Shown: positions 24,761 through 34,179, counted from the stretch's first letter. The stretch is DNA of 64,000 nucleotides from Streptomyces albofaciens JCM 4342 (GCF_008634025.1 NZ_PDCM01000001.1:1416001-1480000); one strand, 5' to 3'. Numbers and translations are program-made. The notes: a model not told the origin generated them from the sequence alone.

Positions 24761-25519
24761 TCAGAGCGACAGGGACAGCAGTACCGGAGCGGCCCGCCGG
24801 TTCAGCGCGTCGGCGGCCTGCCGCAGTCGGTGGGCGTGCTCCAGCGGCATGGACAGGGCCAGACAGCCGACCGTGGCGCCCGCCGTGATCGGCGCCGCCG
24901 CGCACACCGTGCCGACGGCGTACTCCTGGAGGTCCAGCATCGGGACCGTGGGCGGCTGGCTGTCCAGCTTGTGGAAGAGCACCTTCTCGTTGGTGATCGT
25001 CCGGGAGGTGAGCCGGGCGGTCTTGTGGCGGGAGAGGTGGTCCATCCGGCCGTCGTGGTCCAGCTGCGCCAGTAGGCACTTCCCGACCGCGCTGGCATGT
25101 GCCGTACGGCGGAATTCCGCCCACTCGTTGACCTTGGGGGCGCGGGGGCCGTCGGCGTAGTGGAGGATCTTGACCTCGCCGTCGATGTAGCGGCTGATGT
25201 AGACCGCCGCGCCGACCGAGTCGCGCAGCTCGACGAGCGTGCGCTGGAGCTTGTCCCGCAGCGCCGACTCGCGGTCGCCGACCGAGCCGAGCAGTATGAG
25301 GGACTCGCCGACGACGTACGCGCCGTCGGCGACCTGCGCGACATAGCCCTCGCGGCGCAGCATCGCCAGCATGTGGGCGAGGTGCCCGGTCGGCAGGCCG
25401 GTCTCGCGGGCGATCTGCACGTCCGTCACGCCGTCGGCGTGCCGGGCGATGGTTTCGAGCACGCGGAGGGCGTACTGCACCGAGTGGAACGGCGCGGTCG
25501 GCTCGGGCTTCAGCGCCAC
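24761..25519 (-). CDS. IclR-family transcriptional regulator
   Basis: 252 residues from GTG 25519, with AGGGGG upstream. The winged helix (about 10-75) reads SVQYALRVLETIARHADGVT, IARETGLPTGHLAHMLAML; the effector domain (about 85-250) has AHASAVGKCLLAQL and VCAAAPITAGATVGCLALS, the usual IclR ligand-pocket segments. It lies downstream of, and in the same direction as, the ehu-type transporter genes, separated by 300 bases. It is the only regulator next to that catabolic cluster and so its likely controller. Confidence 0.88.
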   Translation of the reverse strand: MALKPEPTAPFHSVQYALRVLETIARHADGVTDVQIARETGLPTGHLAHMLAMLRREGYVAQVADGAYVVGESLILLGSVGDRESALRDKLQRTLVELRDSVGAAVYISRYIDGEVKILHYADGPRAPKVNEWAEFRRTAHASAVGKCLLAQLDHDGRMDHLSRHKTARLTSRTITNEKVLFHKLDSQPPTVPMLDLQEYAVGTVCAAAPITAGATVGCLALSMPLEHAHRLRQAADALNRRAAPVLLSLSL

Positions 25520-25818
25520 GGTGTCCCCCTAGCAGGTTGTGACCGTTTGCGTCGCTGCCGTCGCTGGCGGTCACGACCATCGAACATTACCGGCCGATCG
25601 CGGGCAGCGGGGCTCGTACCACGATAGCGGCCAAAGCCGTCCGCAGGAGGGGGTCTTGACCGAAAAGGGGACCCTGCCGCTCGCCTGTACAGGAGAGCGT
25701 TCCTCTGGCATATGTCCGGGTCACACCGGGGCTTCGGGCGGCCGGTCGCGCCGCCGGGCGGGTGCCCGGCGGACGGCCGCGGCCGGGTCCGGGCGCCGCG
25801 CCGCGGCGGACCGCTCCC
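25520..25818. promoter_or_regulatory. Upstream region of the IclR gene
   Basis: 299 bases without a gene. GTGACCG (25539-25545) and CGGTCAC (25568-25574) form an inverted repeat with a 22-base gap, 20 bases from the IclR start; it may be a self-control site. The rest shows no clear promoter. Confidence 0.35.
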
Positions 25819-26634
25819 TCAGAGGACCGCGCTCAGGAACTCGCGCGTACGGTCGTTCTCCGGCTCACTGAAGATCTTCTCCGGCGTCCCGAACTCGATC
25901 ACCCGTCCCTGGTCGAACATCATCACGCAGTCGGAGATGTCCCGCGCGAAGTTCATCTCGTGCGTGACGATGAGCATCGTGATGTCGGTGGTGTGCGCGA
26001 TGTCGCGCAGGACGTCCAGGACGCCGGCCACCAGCTCCGGGTCGAGCGCGCTGGTCACCTCGTCCAGCAGCAGCACCTGCGGCCGCATCGCCAGGGCGCG
26101 CGCGATGGCCACCCGCTGCTGCTGGCCGCCGGAGAGCTGGGACGGGTACTTGTCGATGTGCTGCGTCAGCCCGACCAGGTCCAGCAGCCCGCGGGCCCGC
26201 TCCTCGGCGGCCGCCTTGTCCAGGCCCAGGACGTGCACCGGCGCCTCGGTGATGTTGCGCAGCACCTTCATGTTGGGGAAGAGGTTGAACTGCTGGAAGA
26301 CCATGCCGATGTTCTTGCGGACCTCCCGGCAGTGCTTCTCGCCCGCCGGCACGAGCTCGCCGTTCTTCTCCTCGTGGGTCAGATAGGCGTCCCCGACCTT
26401 GATCGTGCCCTCATCCGGCTTCAGCAGCGTCATCAGCAGGCGCAGGATCGTCGTCTTGCCGGACCCGGAAGGACCGATCAGCGTGACGTGCTTGCCGGAG
26501 TAGACCGTCATGTCCAGCGAGTCCAGGACGGTGTGCGCGCCGAAGCGCTTGCTGACCCGGTCGAAACGGACCAGCTCGGGGCCGTCCTCCGCGGTGCCGA
26601 CGGTGGCCTTCTTGGGAGTGCTGTCATCGGACAA
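25819..26634 (-). CDS. ehuA: Polar amino acid/ectoine-type ABC transporter ATP-binding protein (EhuA-like)
   Basis: 271 residues. The start is TTG 26634, which overlaps the permease gene by 11 bases and has GGAG upstream. Motifs are Walker A GPSGSGKT, Q-loop VFQQFNLFP, signature LSGGQQQRV, Walker B VLLLDEVTSALD and switch IVTHEMNF. The insertion LTHEEKNGELVPAGEKHCRE is characteristic of the EhuA branch of the HisP/GlnQ family. It powers the EhuBCD importer. EhuA-type transporters take up ectoine and hydroxyectoine, but substrate range here is inferred. Confidence 0.87.
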   Translation of the reverse strand: MSDDSTPKKATVGTAEDGPELVRFDRVSKRFGAHTVLDSLDMTVYSGKHVTLIGPSGSGKTTILRLLMTLLKPDEGTIKVGDAYLTHEEKNGELVPAGEKHCREVRKNIGMVFQQFNLFPNMKVLRNITEAPVHVLGLDKAAAEERARGLLDLVGLTQHIDKYPSQLSGGQQQRVAIARALAMRPQVLLLDEVTSALDPELVAGVLDVLRDIAHTTDITMLIVTHEMNFARDISDCVMMFDQGRVIEFGTPEKIFSEPENDRTREFLSAVL

Positions 26635-27277
26635 GGCGACGCTCCAGGGCTCGCAGGAGAAGAGAGGTGGGGTACGAGATCACGACGAACAGGACGCCGA
26701 CGACCGTGATCGGCTCCATGTAGTCGAAGGTGGTCGCGCCGATGCTGTTCGCCCGGAAGAGCATTTCCGCGACGGTGATCGCGGCCAGCATCGGGGTGTC
26801 CTTGAACATCGCGATGACGTAGTTGCCGAGCGCCGGGACCACCCGGCGGAAGGCCTGCGGCAGGATCACCGAGGTCCAGGTGCGCCGCCGCGGCAGGCTG
26901 AGCGCGGTCGCCGCCTCCCACTGGCCCTCCGGTACGCCGTCGATGCCCGCCCGGTAGACCTCGGCGGTGTACGTCGAGTAGTGCAGCCCGAGGCCGATGA
27001 CGCCGGTGGCCAGCGCCGGAAAGGCCAGGCCCCAGCCCGGCAGCACGAAGAAGAGGAAGAACAGCTGCACCAGCAGCGGCGTGTTGCGGACGAACTCCAC
27101 GACGACGCTGACCGGCCAGGTCACCCAGCGGCTGGGGGAGCGCAGCAGCAGGGCCCACACCAGGCCGAGCGCGAACGCCACCAGCGAGCCGTACAGCGTC
27201 GCCTGCACGGTGATCCACAGCCCCTGGAGCAGGTCGGGCAGGATGTCGCCGACGTACTCCCACGACCAGTTGTTCAT
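26624..27277 (-). CDS. ehuD: Ectoine-type ABC transporter permease (EhuD-like)
   Basis: 217 residues with about five membrane segments of the HisM/GlnP class, beginning LLQGLWITVQATLYGSLVAF. FVRNTPLLVQLFFLFF is the usual polar amino acid permease segment, and EAATALSLPRRRTW is the EAA loop. ATG 27277 overlaps the upstream stop by four bases (ATGA). It pairs with the next permease to form the channel. Confidence 0.87.
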   Translation of the reverse strand: MNNWSWEYVGDILPDLLQGLWITVQATLYGSLVAFALGLVWALLLRSPSRWVTWPVSVVVEFVRNTPLLVQLFFLFFVLPGWGLAFPALATGVIGLGLHYSTYTAEVYRAGIDGVPEGQWEAATALSLPRRRTWTSVILPQAFRRVVPALGNYVIAMFKDTPMLAAITVAEMLFRANSIGATTFDYMEPITVVGVLFVVISYPTSLLLRALERRLVR

Positions 27278-28005
27278 GGCTTACCTCCGGGGGCGGTGAT
27301 CACCTGGGGGCCCTGCCCGCCGATCGGCAGCCGGCGCGAGAACCAGCCGGACCTCTCCGGCGCGCGGCCGATCGACGCCTTGGCCCGGCGCTCCAGGAGG
27401 CGCATGATCCGGGTCACCACGAACGCGATCACGAAGTAGAGGACCAGGATGATCCCGTAGACCTGGGCGCTCTGGCCCGTGGAGAGCCGGGCCAGCTTGG
27501 CCTGGAAGGTCAGCTCCCCGATCGACAGCAGCGAGGCCAGGGCCGTGCCCTTGAGCAGCTCGATCAGCAGGTTGTTGAACGGCGGCAGCATCTCCGGCAC
27601 GGCCTGCGGCAGGATCACCTTCCGCAGCCGCTGCCAGGGGGTGAAGCTCAGCGCGATGGCCGCCTCACGCTGGGCGGGTGCCACCGCCTGGACGGCGCCG
27701 CGCACCACCTCGGAGCCGTACGCCCCGTACGACAGCCCGAGGGCCAGGGTGCCCGCCCACATGCCGGCGAGCTGCCAGCCCAGCAGCGGGAGCGCGAAGA
27801 ACAGCCAGAACATCAGGACCAGCGCCGAGGTGCCGCGGAAGAACTCCACGTAGACCCCGGACAGGAAGCGCACGATCCACAGCCGGGACGTGCGGGCCAG
27901 GCCGATGCCGAAGGCGACGACGGCGGCCAGCGCGGCGCTGTAGACCATCAGCTGGACGGTGATCCACACGCCCTTGAAGAACAGTTCCCACAACGCTCCG
28001 GTCAC
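27274..28005 (-). CDS. ehuC: Ectoine-type ABC transporter permease (EhuC-like)
   Basis: 243 residues from GTG 28005, overlapping the ehuB stop (GTGA). HisM-type segments are clear: FFKGVWITVQLMVYSAAL, EFFRGTSALVLMFWLFF, and EAA loop REAAIALSFTPWQRL. The C-terminus has a basic extension RRAKASIGRAPERSGWFSRR not needed for transport. It forms the second half of the channel. Confidence 0.87.
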   Translation of the reverse strand: MTGALWELFFKGVWITVQLMVYSAALAAVVAFGIGLARTSRLWIVRFLSGVYVEFFRGTSALVLMFWLFFALPLLGWQLAGMWAGTLALGLSYGAYGSEVVRGAVQAVAPAQREAAIALSFTPWQRLRKVILPQAVPEMLPPFNNLLIELLKGTALASLLSIGELTFQAKLARLSTGQSAQVYGIILVLYFVIAFVVTRIMRLLERRAKASIGRAPERSGWFSRRLPIGGQGPQVITAPGGKP

Positions 28006-28973
28006 CGGGCACAGAGCTCCTTCGCCGTGAGGTCGGTCATGAACTCCTCGGTGAACCCGAAGGGCCGGGCGATGCGCAGGAGTTCGCCGCTCTTCTTCAT
28101 CTTGTGCAGCTCACGGTTGAAGGCGTCGCGCAGCTCGGTCTCGCCGATCCGGAAGCCGTAACCGCCGCCGTCCCGCTGCGGCTTGCCGTCCACCACCGGC
28201 GTGAAGGGGCGGGTCATCTCCACCTTGGGGTGCTTGCCGGTCTTCAGCGCCTCCATCATGGTCAGCGCGGTGCCGGCGAAGCAGTCGATGCGGTCCGCCT
28301 CCAGCGCCTCCATGCCGGCGATCTGGTCGCCGTACGTCTGGATCTTCCCCTTGGCGACGCCGTTGCCGACCGCGTAGTCGATCTCCGCGTACCCGATGCC
28401 GGTGCCCATCCGGAGGCCGCCCCTGGCCACGTCCTCGTAGGAGGCGATCTTCTTCGGATTGCCCTTCGGCACGAGGAAGCCGTCCTTCGACTCGTAGTCC
28501 GGGTCGGAGAACAGGACGGCCTGGCAGCGCGCCTTGTTGATGAACATGCCGGCCACGATCACGTCGTACTGGAAGGAGTGCAGGCCTGGCACGAGCGCCT
28601 GGAACTCGACCGGCACCGGTTCGAAGCGCTGCACCCCCAGCCGCTGGAAGATCGTCTTGGCGACGGCGGGTGCCTCGCCGGTCAGCTCGCCCTGGTCGTT
28701 GATCGACGCGTACGGCGGCTCGCTGGCGATGCCCATCCGTACGACTTTCCTGCTGCGAAGATCATTGAGTAGGTGTCCCCCGTCCGTAGCCCCGGTGATG
28801 TCCACGCGCGAGCAACCGGTGGCGGCCGCTCCGAATGCTCCCGTCAAACCCAGCGCCGCCGCTCCTGCAAGCAGCGAGCGGCGGCGGAACCCTGATGCGT
28901 TTCTTCCTGAGCTGTTCCCCTGTGGTGGAGCCATGGGCGCGCCATTACCCGAACGCGTTGAAAATATGCCCAT
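28002..28973 (-). CDS. ehuB: Ectoine-type ABC transporter binding lipoprotein (EhuB-like), Tat-exported
   Basis: 323 residues. The leader holds a twin-arginine motif (GFRRRSLLAG) and a lipobox (ATGC), so it is probably folded before export and then lipidated. The solute-binding fold is of the amino acid type (RMGIASEPPYASINDQGELTGEAP, VIVAGMFINKARCQAVLFSDP, and GYGFRIGETELRDAFNREL). It is the first gene of the transporter operon on the minus strand. A gap of 218 bases separates it from the divergent DUF3830-like gene, which should hold both promoters. Confidence 0.85.
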   Translation of the reverse strand: MGIFSTRSGNGAPMAPPQGNSSGRNASGFRRRSLLAGAAALGLTGAFGAAATGCSRVDITGATDGGHLLNDLRSRKVVRMGIASEPPYASINDQGELTGEAPAVAKTIFQRLGVQRFEPVPVEFQALVPGLHSFQYDVIVAGMFINKARCQAVLFSDPDYESKDGFLVPKGNPKKIASYEDVARGGLRMGTGIGYAEIDYAVGNGVAKGKIQTYGDQIAGMEALEADRIDCFAGTALTMMEALKTGKHPKVEMTRPFTPVVDGKPQRDGGGYGFRIGETELRDAFNRELHKMKKSGELLRIARPFGFTEEFMTDLTAKELCAR

Positions 28974-29191
28974 CGTTTCCGGCCCTTGACGGAAGCGGTG
29001 CGGGACCGTGCCGCATGCCGGTCATGCGTGCCTGCGACACGCGTTCGGAGGTGGTAACTCCCCTTCCGCTATGGCTTGTTCACGCCCACGGCCCGGGTTC
29101 CTCCGGTGCCGCGCGGCGCGCCGCCGCCCTGGTGTGCATCGCGCCGTCCGCTGGTCCACCATGGGTCCGCAAAGCACCGTAAGGAGGCAAA

Positions 29192-29692
29192 ATGGTCGAC
29201 CGTTTCATCGAAGTCTCCCTCGACAAGCGGGGCGTGAGCTGCACGGCCAAGCTGCTCGACGACCGCGCGCCGGTCACCTGCGAAGCCGTCTGGAACGCGC
29301 TGCCGCTCGGCGGCGACGTCTACCACGCCAAGTACGCCCGCAACGAGATCTACGCCCTCGTCCCGCCGTTCGCCCCGGAGGAACCCCCTCTGGAGAACCC
29401 GACCATCACGCCCATCCCCGGCGACCTGTGCTACTTCACCTTCAGCGACACGCAGTTGGGCACCGCCTCGTACGGCTACGAGCGGGAGGCCAAGCACCAG
29501 GGCCGGGCCACCGTCGTCGACCTCGCGCTCTTCTACGAACGCAACAACCTGCTGATCAACGGTGACGCGGGCTGGGTGCCGGGCATCGTGTGGGGCTCGG
29601 TGGTGGACGGCCTGGACCGGATGGCCGACGCCTGCCAGGACCTGTGGCGCGCCGGTGCCCTGGGGGAGACCCTCAACTTCCGCCGGGCGTAG
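29192..29692 (+). CDS. DUF3830-family small protein (cyclophilin-like fold)
   Basis: 166 residues, ATG 29192 with AAGGAGG ahead. The pattern DDRAPVTCEAVWNALPLGG, HAKYARNEIYALVP, PIPGDLCYFTFSDTQLG and FYERNNLLINGDAGWVPG is that of DUF3830 proteins, which have a cyclophilin-like barrel and no known reaction. It is divergent from ehuB and its last 20 bases overlap the end of the convergent amidase gene. Repeated placement beside ehu-type transporters and amidases suggests a role with a small ring-shaped or amide substrate. Confidence 0.8.
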   Translation: MVDRFIEVSLDKRGVSCTAKLLDDRAPVTCEAVWNALPLGGDVYHAKYARNEIYALVPPFAPEEPPLENPTITPIPGDLCYFTFSDTQLGTASYGYEREAKHQGRATVVDLALFYERNNLLINGDAGWVPGIVWGSVVDGLDRMADACQDLWRAGALGETLNFRRA

Positions 29693-31097
29693 GAGGAGCG
29701 GGCAGCTCCGCGGCCCCCGAGGCGTAGAGGGCGTGCGCGGCGCGCAGGACCAGCGCGTCGGCGTGCCGCGCACCCACCAGCTGCACCCCGATCGGCAGCC
29801 CGTCCCCGTCCACGCCACACGGCACGGTCGCGGCGGGCTGCTGCGTCATGTTGAACGGGTACGTGAACGGCGTCCAGCCCGTCCAGCGGGTGTGCCCCGA
29901 CCCGGCCGGCACCTCGGCCCCGGCCTCGAAGGCGGTGATCGGCTCGGTCGGCGTCACCAGCAGGTCGTACGTGCTGTGGAAGCGGCCCATCGCCAGGCCC
30001 AGCGCCATCCGCACGTCCACCGCCGCCAGATAGTCCAGCGCGCTGCGCCGCGCGCCCTCCGCGCAGATCTCCTTCAGCCCCGGGTCGAGCAGCTCGCGCT
30101 GCGCGTGGCTCAGGTGCTGCACCACCCGGGCCGCGCCGCTGAACCACAGCGTGTGGAACTCCTCCACCGGGTCCGCGATGCCCGGGTCCGCCTCCTCGAC
30201 CTCGGCGCCCAGCGCGGCCAGCCGGTCCACGGCGCGCCGTACCGCCGCGGCGACCTCCGGCCGTACCGGCACGTCCCAGCCCAGCGACGGGCTGTAGGCC
30301 ACCCGCAGCCCGGCCACCGGCCGCGTCAGCTCCTCCCGGAAGGAGCCGGCGGGCGGCGCGAGCTGCGACCAGTCCCGCCAGTCCGAGCCGGTGATCACAT
30401 CCATCAGCAGCGCCGCGTCGGCCGCGTCCCGGGTCATCGGCCCGACGTGCGCCAGCGTCCCGAACGGGCTCGCCGGGAACAGCGGCACCCGCCCGTACGT
30501 CGGCTTCAGCGCGAAGATCCCGCAGAAGGAGCCGGGGATGCGGACCGACCCGCCGCCGTCCGTGCCCAGGCTCAGCGGCCCGGCACCGAGCGCCACGGCC
30601 GCCGCGCTGCCGCCGCTGGACCCGCCCGCGGTCCGGGACGGGTCGTACGGATTGCCCGTCACCCCGTGCCGCGGGCTGTCCGTGACGCCCTTCCACCCGA
30701 ACTCGGGCGTGGTCGTCTTGCCCACGAAGACCGCGCCGTGCTCACGCAGCCGCGCCACCGACGGCGCGTCCGCGTCCCAGACCGCCCCCTCCTCGCGCAC
30801 CGTGCGCGACCCGCGCAGCGTCGGCGCGCCGCGGGTCAGCAGCAGGTCCTTGACCGTGACCGGCACGCCGTCCACCAGCCCGGCGGGCCGCCCGGACCGC
30901 CAGCGCTCGGCGGACTCCTTCGCCGCGGTCAGCGCCTCCTCCGCGTCGATGCGGGTGAAGGCGTTCACCCGCCGCTGCGCCCAACCGGCCCGCTCGATCA
31001 CCGCCCGCACCGCCTCGACCGGCGAGAACTCGCCCGCCGCGTACCCCGCGACCAGCCGCTCCGCCGTGCAGTCCGCCAGCTCCGTCACCTCGGCCAT
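29673..31097 (-). CDS. Amidase-signature hydrolase
   Basis: 474 residues from ATG 31097, with GGGAGG five bases upstream; the longer frame to 31184 is intergenic. The Ser-cisSer-Lys triad is present: Lys in GVPVTVKDLLLT, and both serines in TAGGSSGGSAAAVALG, with GTDGGGSVRIPGSFCG following. It hydrolyses an amide, but amidase-signature proteins range from indoleacetamide hydrolase to AtzF, so the substrate is open. It follows the hydroxyacid dehydrogenase gene in the same direction after 46 bases. Confidence 0.88.
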   Translation of the reverse strand: MAEVTELADCTAERLVAGYAAGEFSPVEAVRAVIERAGWAQRRVNAFTRIDAEEALTAAKESAERWRSGRPAGLVDGVPVTVKDLLLTRGAPTLRGSRTVREEGAVWDADAPSVARLREHGAVFVGKTTTPEFGWKGVTDSPRHGVTGNPYDPSRTAGGSSGGSAAAVALGAGPLSLGTDGGGSVRIPGSFCGIFALKPTYGRVPLFPASPFGTLAHVGPMTRDAADAALLMDVITGSDWRDWSQLAPPAGSFREELTRPVAGLRVAYSPSLGWDVPVRPEVAAAVRRAVDRLAALGAEVEEADPGIADPVEEFHTLWFSGAARVVQHLSHAQRELLDPGLKEICAEGARRSALDYLAAVDVRMALGLAMGRFHSTYDLLVTPTEPITAFEAGAEVPAGSGHTRWTGWTPFTYPFNMTQQPAATVPCGVDGDGLPIGVQLVGARHADALVLRAAHALYASGAAELPAPPTPGGS

Positions 31098-31143
31098 CCC
31101 GACCTCCCTTCGTGAACACCCGGCCTCCCACGGTCCCGGAAGA

Positions 31144-32109
31144 TCAGGAGCCCGGTACGTACCCCAGCCGTTTGTCCACCACATTGGTGAGCGGCTCGCC
31201 CGCCGCCCACCGGTCGAAGTTGTCCGCGAACTGCTCGGCCAGCGCGTCCCGCCAGCCCAGCGTGTCGCCGCTCATGTGCGGCGAGACGATCAGGTGCGGC
31301 ACGTCCCACAGGGGGCTGTCCGCGGTCAGCGGCTCGTGCTCGAAGACGTCCAGCGCCGCCGCCGCGATCCGCCACTCGCGCAGCGCGGCCACCAGGTCGG
31401 CCTCGACGACGAGCGGTCCGCGGCCCACGTTGATGAACCGGGCCCGCTGCCGCATGCGGCCGAAGGCGGCCCGGTCGAACATGCCGCGGGTCTCCGCCGT
31501 CAGCGGCGCCGCGCACACCACCCAGTCGGCCGTGCCCAGCAGCCCGTTCAGGGCAGCGCTCGGGTGCACCCGGCCGAAGTCAGGATCGTCTGTGCGCTCC
31601 CGCCGCCCGACCAGCTCGACCCTGACACCCAGTGCCAGCAGCATGCGTCCGATGGCCCGGCCGATCGGCCCGGCGCCCACCACGACGGCGCGGCTGCCCG
31701 CCACCCGCAGTGTCTCCCGGTGCCGCCAGCGCCGCTGCCGCTGGAGCTCCCAACTTCCGTAGAAGTCCTTGGCCATGGCGATCACCAGGCCGGCGACGTA
31801 CTCGGCGATCGGCTGCTCGAAGACGCCGCGCGCGTTGGTCACCAGGGTCTCGTCCGCGATCAGCTCCGGGCACATCAGCCGGTCCACGCCCGCGCTCGCG
31901 GTGTGCACCCAAACGGGTCGCGGGCCGCCGCCCGGCCAGGCCTTCCGGATCGCGTCGGAGGTGAAGTCCCAGGCCAACACCACGTCGGCGGTGGGAAGTT
32001 GGTCGGCCAGGGTGGTGTCGTCGGCGTACACCAGCCGGGCGCGGCCGGTGAGCCGGTCCAGCTTCGGAGGCGGGTCGGAGCCAAGGACAAGGACGGTGCT
32101 TTCGGACAT
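31144..32109 (-). CDS. D-2-hydroxyacid dehydrogenase
   Basis: 321 residues from ATG 32109. The NAD(P) site is VVGAGPIGRAIGR; catalytic Arg is in INVGRGPL, Glu in DVFEHEPL and His in VSPHMSGDT. The protein is of normal length for the GyaR/GhrA type and acts on a 2-oxo/2-hydroxy acid in the cytoplasm. It is the first gene of a two-gene minus-strand unit with the amidase and is divergent from the first EutA-like gene at 32317. Confidence 0.9.
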   Translation of the reverse strand: MSESTVLVLGSDPPPKLDRLTGRARLVYADDTTLADQLPTADVVLAWDFTSDAIRKAWPGGGPRPVWVHTASAGVDRLMCPELIADETLVTNARGVFEQPIAEYVAGLVIAMAKDFYGSWELQRQRRWRHRETLRVAGSRAVVVGAGPIGRAIGRMLLALGVRVELVGRRERTDDPDFGRVHPSAALNGLLGTADWVVCAAPLTAETRGMFDRAAFGRMRQRARFINVGRGPLVVEADLVAALREWRIAAAALDVFEHEPLTADSPLWDVPHLIVSPHMSGDTLGWRDALAEQFADNFDRWAAGEPLTNVVDKRLGYVPGS

Positions 32110-32316
32110 AGGCCAGAAACCGTTCTGAAACGTAAGCCCCTTTAACTGACAAGAGGCGCCGACAGATGCCTGAGATGCGAGGATTGACCACGCTAAGAAG
32201 TCGTAACTACCGTGTCAACAACGGCTCTGTCCCGACGTCCCCGGCTTGTGCCGGTCGCATCAAACCCCTGGCCAATGGCCTTGCCCTTACCAGCCCTTCG
32301 CTCTTCTGGGGGCATC

Positions 32317-33246
32317 ATGGACGTCTCATTTCTGGGGGGACCGAAGCCTCAGCTCGGTGTGGGTGTCGTCGCTCCGTTCGACTTCGCCCTGGACCGCGAG
32401 CTGTGGCGCTGGGTCCCCGACGATGTGTCCCTCCACCTCACCCGAACCCCTTTCGTACCGGTCGAGGTGAGCCTCGACCTGGCCCGCCTCGTCAGTGAAC
32501 ACGAGACGCTGCACGCCGCCGTCCAGGCGCTGTGCGCCGTATCGCCGCAGGTCGTCTCGTACGCCTGCACCTCGGGCAGCTTCGTCGGCGGCGTGGCGGG
32601 CGAGCGCGCCATGTGTGCCGCCATGACCCAGGCGGGGGAACGGCGCCCCGCGCTCACCACCTCCGGCGCGCTCCTCCAGGCGCTGTGCGAGATCGGCGCA
32701 CGGCGGATCGCGGTCGTCACCCCGTACACCAAATCGGTGACCGACTCCCTGGAGGACTATCTGCGGGAGGCCGGCGTCACCGTCACCGGCCGCGCCTACC
32801 TCGGACTGACCCGGCACATCTGGAAGGTGCCGTACCGGGACGTCGTCGACATGGCCCGCCAGGCCGTCGTCGGCGCCGCCGACGCCCTGTTCATCAGCTG
32901 CACGAACCTGCCGACGTACGACGTCATCCCGCAGCTGGAGGCCGAGCTGCGGATGCCGGTCCTGTCGGCCAACCAGGTCACGATGTGGGCCTCGCTGCGG
33001 GCCATCGGGGCCGACGCGATCGGCCCGTACCAGGCGCTGGTGGACCCGGTCGCCAGACGCGGACCGGCCGCCATGACCGCCTCCTGGGCCCCGGAGGAAG
33101 GGGCCGGGATACCGAGGCGCGGCGGCCCTCCCGAGGCCGCGTTCGCCGGGTCGGCGGTCCCTTCGCCGGAGGACGGGCCGGCCGACGGACGGGACGTACC
33201 GCCCTTTCATCCCCCGGAGGACCCCGGCCCGGCGACGCCGGTCTGA
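32317..33246 (+). CDS. Asp/Glu racemase-superfamily protein (EutA/maleate isomerase-like), both cysteines present
   Basis: 309 residues from ATG 32317 with GGGGG upstream. VSYACTSGSFVGG and LFISCTNLPTYDVIP each carry one of the paired catalytic cysteines of the superfamily; IAVVTPYTKSVTDSLEDYL and LSANQVTMWASLRAIG are typical of maleate isomerase, arylmalonate decarboxylase and the ectoine-utilisation protein EutA. The last 60 residues are a Pro/Gly/Asp-rich tail. It is separated by 207 bases from the divergent dehydrogenase and is followed by a related gene. Confidence 0.82.
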   Translation: MDVSFLGGPKPQLGVGVVAPFDFALDRELWRWVPDDVSLHLTRTPFVPVEVSLDLARLVSEHETLHAAVQALCAVSPQVVSYACTSGSFVGGVAGERAMCAAMTQAGERRPALTTSGALLQALCEIGARRIAVVTPYTKSVTDSLEDYLREAGVTVTGRAYLGLTRHIWKVPYRDVVDMARQAVVGAADALFISCTNLPTYDVIPQLEAELRMPVLSANQVTMWASLRAIGADAIGPYQALVDPVARRGPAAMTASWAPEEGAGIPRRGGPPEAAFAGSAVPSPEDGPADGRDVPPFHPPEDPGPATPV

Positions 33247-33378
33247 GACCCGCGGGCGGCTTCCCGGCGGATGCCGCCCCCTGCGTGCCCCTTCGCGCAC
33301 CCGGCGCACGTGAGCCCGTGACGGCGCGCGCGCCGCAGCACCCACCCCCACCCGCACCCCCTCAGTCAGGAGACCCGT

Positions 33379-34119
33379 ATGGCATCCACGGTCGGCTTCC
33401 TCTACCCCGGCCACTCCGCCGAGGACGACTACCCCCGGCTGGAGACCCTCCTCGGCAACGGCCTGAGCCTGCCGCTCGTCCACACCGACATCGGCGAGGA
33501 CGCCCACCGTGTCGACGCCCTGCTGGAGATGGGCTCCGCCGCCCGCCTCGCCGCCGGCGTCGGCGAACTGAAGAGGCGCGGCGCCGAGGCCGTCGTCTGG
33601 GCCTGCACCAGCGCCAGCTTCGTCTTCGGCTGGGAGGGCGCCCACGAGCAGGTGCGCGAGCTGTCGGCCACCGCCGGCCTGCCCGCCTCCAGTACGTCCT
33701 TCGCCTTCGCGCACGCCGTCCGGGCCCTGGGCGCGGAACGGGTGGCCATCGCCGCCACCTACCCCGACGACGTGGCCGAGCGCTTCCGGGCCTTCCTGAA
33801 GTCCGCGGGTACGGACGTCGTCTCGACGCGCGGCAGCGGGATCATCACCGCCGCCGAGGTCGGCACCTGGGGTCTTGAGGAGGTCCTGCTGCTCGCCCGC
33901 ACCGGGGACCACCCCGACGCCGAGGCGGTGCTGCTCCCCGACACCGCCCTGCACACCGCCGCCCACCTCCCCGACGTCGAGGCGGCGCTGGGCAAGCCGG
34001 TGCTCACCGCCAACCAGGTCACCGCCTGGGAAGGCCTGCGGCTGCTGGACCGTACGGTCGTGTGCCCGGCGCTGGGCACGCTGTTCGCCGGGGCGCCGGT
34101 GCCGTCCGCCGTGGGGTGA
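33379..34119 (+). CDS. Asp/Glu racemase-superfamily protein (maleate isomerase-like), second cysteine missing
   Basis: 246 residues, ATG 33379 with CAGGAG upstream. The fold markers match the previous gene: AVVWACTSASFVFG (first catalytic Cys), VAIAATYPDDVAERF and LTANQVTAWEGLRLL. Where the partner has SCTN, this protein has LLPDTALHTA, so the second cysteine is absent. Isomerase or racemase chemistry normally uses two cysteines, so decarboxylase-like or another one-cysteine reaction is more likely. The neighbouring pair may act on successive intermediates or as a heteromer. Confidence 0.82.
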   Translation: MASTVGFLYPGHSAEDDYPRLETLLGNGLSLPLVHTDIGEDAHRVDALLEMGSAARLAAGVGELKRRGAEAVVWACTSASFVFGWEGAHEQVRELSATAGLPASSTSFAFAHAVRALGAERVAIAATYPDDVAERFRAFLKSAGTDVVSTRGSGIITAAEVGTWGLEEVLLLARTGDHPDAEAVLLPDTALHTAAHLPDVEAALGKPVLTANQVTAWEGLRLLDRTVVCPALGTLFAGAPVPSAVG

Positions 34120-34158
34120 CGGCGGGCGGCCGAGGGCCTTCCTCGCGCGCCCGGGAAT

Positions 34159-34179
34159 AACCGGAGAATCTCTCCGGTT
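34159..34179 (+). terminator. Short hairpin between the racemase-like and flavin genes
   Basis: AACCGGAGA and TCTCCGGTT enclose a three-base loop, followed by GTTCTC. It is either a weak terminator of the gene pair or a leader hairpin of the next gene. Confidence 0.55.
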
